A stretch of DNA of 64,000 bases, taken from the NCBI GenBank assembly GCA_900546925.1, contig UREV01000011.1, positions 1 to 64,000 on the forward strand. The letters run 5' to 3'. Positions 60,081-64,000 of the stretch are shown in pieces. The notes beneath the pieces were generated by a model that saw nothing but the letters and a program-made list of their open reading frames with translations, was not told the DNA's origin and ran no database searches. Both the position numbers and the translations under genes were made by a program. Position 1 is the first letter of the stretch. The number at the start of each line of letters is the position of its first letter. Source of the DNA: an uncultured Bacteroides sp. (GTDB lineage: Bacteria > Bacteroidota > Bacteroidia > Bacteroidales > UBA932).

Positions 60081-61026
60081 TGTTGTATTTGTTTCTCTCT
60101 GAGGAAGTTCTGGAAATCAGTTCGCAGATGAATCCTGCCAGGAAAAGCATGACACCCAGGATGACGGCCAGAAGTGCGATATAGAATAACGGCTGGTCAG
60201 TCACAGGGCGGAAATGCATGCCGCCTGCCTGGTGGATAAGTTTCGCGGCGATGAGAATTACGGCGATTATGAATCCGCTGAGGAACATCAGAATTCCGGT
60301 GAAACCGAAGAAATGCATAGGCTTCTTGCCGAAGGTGCTGAGGAACCACAGCGACAGCAAATCCAAGAAGCCGTTCACGAAACGCTCCAGACCGAATTTG
60401 CTCTTTCCGTATTTCCTTTTCTGGTGATGGACAGGCTTTTCCGTGATTCTGTCGAAACCTGCATTTTTCGCAAGGTAAGGGATATAGCGGTGCATCTCGC
60501 CATAGACCTCTATATTTTTTACAACCTCGTTCTTATACGCTTTCAGTCCGCAATTCATGTCGTGAAGGCGGATGCCGGTAATCCAACGCGCGGTAGCATT
60601 GTACAACTTGGAAGGGAGATTTTTCGTCAGTTTGTTGTCCTGGCGGTGCTGTTTCCATCCTGAAACCACATCCCAATCCTCTTCGGTAATCATTCTGTAC
60701 ATCTCCGGAAGCTCGTCAGGGGAGTCCTGCAGGTCTGCATCCATGGTGAAGACGACACGTCCCTCTGCGGCCTTGAATCCGTGGAACAATGCCGCAGATT
60801 TGCCGTAGTTTCTTCTGAAACGGATACCATGAATGCTTGAGTCTGAGGCAGATAATTCTTTAATGGTATCCCATGAGCCGTCGGTGCTTCCGTCATCTAT
60901 CATGATGATTTCATAGGTCCAACCTTCTTTTTCCACGACTCTTCTGATCCATGCTACAAGCTCGGGGAGAGATTCTTTCTCGTTCAACAGTGGAACGATG
61001 ATGCTGATATCCTTAGAGTATTCCAT
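60064..61026 (-). CDS. Family 2 glycosyltransferase with two C-terminal membrane helices
   Basis: A 320-residue protein of the polyprenyl-phosphate sugar-transferase type (DPM1/ArnC/GtrB-like). The GT-A domain has VPLLNEKESLPELV, DDGSTDG and the metal-binding DADLQD, followed by GLKAYK and the KYGKSKFG loop. Two membrane helices lie near residues 230-260 and 280-305. It probably loads a sugar onto undecaprenyl phosphate for cell-surface glycans. The start is taken at MEYSKDISII (61026), 4 bases after the upstream stop; an earlier in-frame ATG at 61056 would overlap that gene. Confidence 0.88.
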   Translation of the reverse strand: MEYSKDISIIVPLLNEKESLPELVAWIRRVVEKEGWTYEIIMIDDGSTDGSWDTIKELSASDSSIHGIRFRRNYGKSAALFHGFKAAEGRVVFTMDADLQDSPDELPEMYRMITEEDWDVVSGWKQHRQDNKLTKNLPSKLYNATARWITGIRLHDMNCGLKAYKNEVVKNIEVYGEMHRYIPYLAKNAGFDRITEKPVHHQKRKYGKSKFGLERFVNGFLDLLSLWFLSTFGKKPMHFFGFTGILMFLSGFIIAVILIAAKLIHQAGGMHFRPVTDQPLFYIALLAVILGVMLFLAGFICELISRTSSERNKYNIKDEF

Positions 61027-61030
61027 GTCG

Positions 61031-61609
61031 TTACTGCTCGTCAGTTGAATTGTCATCTTTGAAAATATCTCTCGGCGGAATGGCAGTCGAGAAAATCTTC
61101 GCTACCACAGTACCATAGAGGAAACAATAAATGAATGTCGTGAAAAATGAAATATGCGGCAACCAGCTCATCATCCGCTCTATTGCGATCCTCTCGCTGT
61201 CCCCCAGAGGCGTCACCGAAGTATAGCTCTGCATCGCCGTGTCGACTATCTCCTGCATCGATCCCTGCGAGATCAGCAGGATGTTCGCCAGGCTGATCGC
61301 CGATACTATTAGGGCTGAGGTCAATGCTATCAGAACGCCGAATCTGAATGTGGTCTTATTCTTTATGCCAGAATAATTTATGGCGAATTTGAGCATGAAA
61401 AATCTGAACAGCCAGAGGCATCCGAGGAACTTCACAAGCCACAGTGCCAAGTTAATCAGCGTGCCTGCAAGTCTCGCCCCGAAACTGGAGCCTAAGAGAT
61501 AGGTAAAAAGGGCATTGACCAAAATTATGGCACCGGTGAAAAGGCCGAGCCAGAGGCCGGCTTTCGCGGCTTCGTTCCAGATTATGCTTTTATCTGCTTC
61601 GATTTTCAT
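61031..61609 (-). CDS. DUF4199 membrane protein
   Basis: A 192-residue protein with about four hydrophobic segments (GLWLGLFTGAIILVNALF; LALWLVKFLGCLWLFRFF; VLIALTSALIVSAISLANIL; ISFFTTFIYCFLYGTVVA). It matches the DUF4199 family, which is widespread in Bacteroidota and often sits before a GT2 gene. The start is set at MKIEADKSIIW (61609), because the longer frame to 61639 runs across the -7 box. Function unknown. Confidence 0.82.
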   Translation of the reverse strand: MKIEADKSIIWNEAAKAGLWLGLFTGAIILVNALFTYLLGSSFGARLAGTLINLALWLVKFLGCLWLFRFFMLKFAINYSGIKNKTTFRFGVLIALTSALIVSAISLANILLISQGSMQEIVDTAMQSYTSVTPLGDSERIAIERMMSWLPHISFFTTFIYCFLYGTVVAKIFSTAIPPRDIFKDDNSTDEQ

Positions 61610-61628
61610 GTTTCTTATATTTATAGGG

Positions 61629-61636
61629 CAAAGATA
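61629..61636 (-). promoter_or_regulatory. -7 box for the DUF4199-glycosyltransferase pair
   Basis: On the minus strand this reads TATCTTTG, an exact TAnnTTTG match, 20 bases before the DUF4199 start. It is separated by only 13 bases from the divergent -7 box of thrS. Confidence 0.6.
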
Positions 61637-61649
61637 CACAAAAAATTGC

Positions 61650-61657
61650 TATCTTTG
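61650..61657 (+). promoter_or_regulatory. -7 box for thrS
   Basis: TATCTTTG is an exact TAnnTTTG match about 90 bases upstream of the thrS ATG. It would give a leader of roughly 85 bases with visible self-complementarity. Confidence 0.6.
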
Positions 61658-61664
61658 CAGTCTT

Positions 61665-61720
61665 GACTAATAATATGGCTAATCAAGTTTAAGTACTTGG
61701 TTTGTAAATACTGGTTAGTC
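61665..61720 (+). promoter_or_regulatory. Possible structured leader of thrS mRNA
   Basis: An outer stem GACTAA (61665-61670) / TTAGTC (61715-61720) encloses an inner stem AATCAAGT (61681-61688) / ACTTGGTT (61695-61702), which includes one G-U pair and a 6-nt loop. A second CTAA at 61679-61682 could compete for the TTAG at 61715. This might allow feedback control by ThrRS; it is a hand-drawn fold only. Confidence 0.35.
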
Positions 61721-61747
61721 CAATTTAATTATTACAGTTTTTAAGTT

Positions 61748-63712
61748 ATGATTAACATTACATTTCCTGACGGCAGCGTCAAAGCCTTTGAGAAAGGCGT
61801 AACAGGTTATCAGATTGCAGAAAGTATCAGCCCAAGGCTGGCAGCAGAAGTTTTGGCTGTTTCAGTGAAAGCTGAAGGCGATACATCAGTAGGTAAGGGT
61901 ACAGTTATCGGACTGGATACTCCTATCGAGGAAAACTGCACTGTGAGACTTCTCAAGTGGGAAGACGAAGAAGGCAAGCGTGTATTCTGGCACTCTTCAG
62001 CTCACCTTATGGCGCAGGCCCTCGAAGCATTGTATCCGGGAGTCAAATTCGGTATCGGCCCGGCTATTGAAAACGGATTTTATTATGACATCGACCTTGG
62101 AGGAAAACAGCTTACAGATGCTGATTTCCCTGCTATCGAGAAGAAAATGCTGGAACTTGCGAAGAGTAAAGAGGCTTTCAAGTGCACACATGTTTCCAAG
62201 GCTGATGCCCTTAAATATTTCACAGAGAAGGGTGACGAGTATAAAGTAGAACTTATCAACGAACTCGAAGACGGAAAGATTACATTCTACCAGAACGGTA
62301 ACTTTACAGACCTTTGCCGCGGACCGCATTTGAGAAATGCTGAAGTGATTAAGGCTGTGAAACTTACATCTATCGCAGGTGCATACTGGAGAGGTGACGA
62401 GAAACGTCCTCAGCTTACCCGTGTTTATGCGATAACCTTCCCTAAGAAGTCACTTCTGGACGAGTACCTCGTTCTTCTCGAGGAGGCTAAGAAGAGGGAT
62501 CACAGAAAACTCGGAAAGGAGATGGGTCTTTTCACATTCTCTTCCCGCGTAGGTCTCGGTCTTCCTTTGTGGTTGCCAAGAGGTGCTGTCATGAGACTTC
62601 AGTTGGAGAACTTCCTCCGCAAGAAACTCGACGAGTTCGGATATCTCCCTGTTGTTACTCCGCATATCGGAAGCAAGCAGTTGTATGTGACTTCAGGACA
62701 CTATGCAAAATATGGTAAGGATTCATTCCAGCCGATTCATACTCCACAGGAAGGTGAGGAATATATGCTCAAACCTATGAACTGCCCTCACCACTGCGAG
62801 ATTTACCGTTCAGAGCCTAGGTCTTACAAGGATCTTCCTTTGAGATTTGCTGAGTTCGGTACTGTTTACCGTTATGAGCAGAGTGGTGAGCTTCACGGAC
62901 TTACACGTGTGAGATGCTTTACTCAGGATGACGCTCACTTGTTTGTGCGTCCTGACCAGCTGAAGGAAGAATTCGAGAAAGTCATTGACCTTATACTTTA
63001 TGTATTCGGAACTTTCAAGTTCCAGAACTTTACCGCTCAGGTGTCCCTCCGCGACCCTAACCACAAGGAGAAGTACATCGGAACTGACGAGAACTGGGAT
63101 AAAGCAGAGCAGGGAATCATCGAAGCTGCTGCTGAGAAGGGACTTAAGACCGTCGTTGAATATGGTGAGGCCGCATTCTATGGTCCTAAGCTCGACTTCA
63201 TGGTGAAGGATGCTCTCGGAAGAAAGTGGCAGCTCGGAACTGTACAGGTAGACTATAACCTTCCTGAGAGATTCCAGCTCGAATATACTGACAAAGACGG
63301 TTCCAAGAAACGTCCGGTCATGATTCACCGCGCACCGTTCGGATCTATCGAAAGATTCACCGCTGTGTTGCTCGAACATACCGCCGGTCACTTGCCTCTC
63401 TGGCTCGCTCCGGATCAGGTGAAAATACTGCCAGTCAGCGAAAAATATGCGGATTATGCAAAAAAAGTTTGTGATTTGATGAAAAAATCCGATATTCGCG
63501 CTTCCGTAGACGATCGTAACGAGACCTTGGGTAAGAGAATTAGGGAAATTTCCCTCCTCAGAGTCCCTGTTCTTGTGATTGTCGGCGAGAAGGAAATGAC
63601 TGACAATACACTTTCCGTACGTCATGAAGGCGTGGACAAGGGATCTATGTCAGTAGAAGACTTTATAGGAAAATTCACGGCTGCATGCGCTAACTATGGC
63701 GCTGAGCTTTAG
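61748..63712 (+). CDS. thrS: Threonyl-tRNA synthetase
   Basis: A 654-residue class II synthetase. The N-terminal TGS domain (INITFPDGSVKAFEKGVTG) is followed by an editing domain with HSSAHLMAQAL and a CRGPHL segment. The catalytic core has zinc ligands in MNCPHH, DDAH and MIHRAPFGSIERF, and the C-terminal anticodon-binding domain ends with FIGKFTAACANYGAEL. It attaches Thr to tRNA-Thr and removes mis-charged Ser. It is followed by infC, as is common, but with an inverted-repeat element between. Confidence 0.97.
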   Translation: MINITFPDGSVKAFEKGVTGYQIAESISPRLAAEVLAVSVKAEGDTSVGKGTVIGLDTPIEENCTVRLLKWEDEEGKRVFWHSSAHLMAQALEALYPGVKFGIGPAIENGFYYDIDLGGKQLTDADFPAIEKKMLELAKSKEAFKCTHVSKADALKYFTEKGDEYKVELINELEDGKITFYQNGNFTDLCRGPHLRNAEVIKAVKLTSIAGAYWRGDEKRPQLTRVYAITFPKKSLLDEYLVLLEEAKKRDHRKLGKEMGLFTFSSRVGLGLPLWLPRGAVMRLQLENFLRKKLDEFGYLPVVTPHIGSKQLYVTSGHYAKYGKDSFQPIHTPQEGEEYMLKPMNCPHHCEIYRSEPRSYKDLPLRFAEFGTVYRYEQSGELHGLTRVRCFTQDDAHLFVRPDQLKEEFEKVIDLILYVFGTFKFQNFTAQVSLRDPNHKEKYIGTDENWDKAEQGIIEAAAEKGLKTVVEYGEAAFYGPKLDFMVKDALGRKWQLGTVQVDYNLPERFQLEYTDKDGSKKRPVMIHRAPFGSIERFTAVLLEHTAGHLPLWLAPDQVKILPVSEKYADYAKKVCDLMKKSDIRASVDDRNETLGKRIREISLLRVPVLVIVGEKEMTDNTLSVRHEGVDKGSMSVEDFIGKFTAACANYGAEL

Positions 63713-63717
63713 GATAT

Positions 63718-63913
63718 ACTTAAGTTTCGCATTTGCGAAACACCGCTTTTAGAGCCCGAGGGGGCGAAAGCAAGTCCCTTCCCCGAGGGGAGGGATTTAG
63801 GGTGAGGGTAACGTGCACAAAAAAAGTGCGTGGGGCTTACAGCCTTCGAATGAGTGATAACCCTCAAATGAGCGCTTGTGCTCAGCAAGTTTGACAACTT
63901 GCGAAACTTAGGT
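63718..63913. repeat. ~196-bp element with terminal inverted repeats, possible MITE or REP-type element
   Basis: The ends are ACTTAAGTTTCGCA (63718-63731) and TGCGAAACTTAGGT (63900-63913), complementary at 13 of 14 positions. Inside are further stem-loops: GTTTCGCA/TGCGAAAC at 63724-63741, a CCCTTCCCC/GGGGAGGG stem near 63776-63795, and GCAAGTT/AACTTGC at 63885-63902. No coding frame is convincing and no target-site duplication is obvious. It fills the thrS-infC gap and looks like a non-autonomous repeat; copy number in the genome is unknown. Confidence 0.55.
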
Positions 63914-63947
63914 GATGTATAATTTAAACAGATAGGAGGATCGATTT

Positions 63948-64000
63948 ATCGCAACGCCTTTTAAACCACACTTTGGTGGCCCGAAGCCATCAGGTAACAG
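63948..64000 (+). CDS. infC: Translation initiation factor IF-3 (5' end only), with apparent ATC start
   Basis: The frame reads ATPFKPHFGGPKPSGN from codon 2 and continues off the window. A TAG stop at 63933-63935 lies upstream in frame, and no ATG, GTG or TTG occurs after it. ATC at 63948 is 8 bases downstream of a perfect AGGAGG (63934-63939), so it is the likely start. IF-3 genes in other bacteria use rare starts such as AUU so that IF-3 represses its own synthesis. Gene identity rests on position after thrS and on the N-terminal style, because the conserved IF-3 core is outside the window. Confidence 0.7.
   Translation, partial: MATPFKPHFGGPKPSGN

Overview
The window is a chromosomal segment of a Bacteroidota bacterium, most likely order Bacteroidales. 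The evidence is the EF-Tu and RNA polymerase sequences, repeated -7 boxes of the form TAnnTTTG with few clear Shine-Dalgarno sites, a Bat (aerotolerance) operon, TPR transmembrane regulators, runs of 6-bladed beta-propeller lipoproteins, and a TonB/ExbBD set. I cannot assign genus. There is no rRNA, CRISPR array, prophage or intact insertion sequence.

Layout. 1-12.2 kb (+): the end of tuf, tRNA-Trp, then secE-nusG-rplK-rplA-rplJ-rplL-rpoB-rpoC, closed by a strong symmetric terminator. 12.2-17.5 kb (-): purA, ssb, aroE, a TrmH-type methyltransferase and lysS, read from lysS towards purA. 17.5-19.3 kb (+): recJ, divergent from lysS. 19.3-25.0 kb (-): aroK, parC, era and an RluB-like pseudouridine synthase with a long repetitive N-terminus. 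25.1-28.0 kb (-): tonB, exbD, exbB and truA. 28.1-36.4 kb (+): a compact Bat operon (moxR, DUF58, a membrane protein, batA, batB, batC and a fused batD-batE), followed with almost no gap by a secreted phosphoesterase/PQQ-propeller protein and a secreted GH2 beta-galactosidase. 41.7-43.8 kb: glyA (-) and a small SpoU methyltransferase (+).

43.8-60.1 kb is the accessory-looking part. A membrane-anchored TPR/coiled-coil protein with a possible DNA-binding C-terminus (-) is divergent from five consecutive beta-propeller lipoproteins (+). These are followed by a TolC-like outer-membrane channel, a lipid-anchored adaptor and two different RND permeases. The intergenic region between regulator and propellers holds a good promoter for each direction. 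By eye the regulator and propeller genes are more AT-rich than their flanks. I infer a regulated envelope or export module; its substrate is unknown.

60.1-64 kb: a GT2 glycosyltransferase and a DUF4199 membrane protein (-), divergent from thrS (+). A roughly 196-bp element with terminal inverted repeats follows, then the start of infC, which appears to begin with a rare ATC codon and runs off the window.

Most of the window is housekeeping. The points most worth a second look are the propeller/RND module, the infC start, the inverted-repeat element between thrS and infC, the BatD-BatE fusion, and the repeat-bearing pseudouridine synthase.
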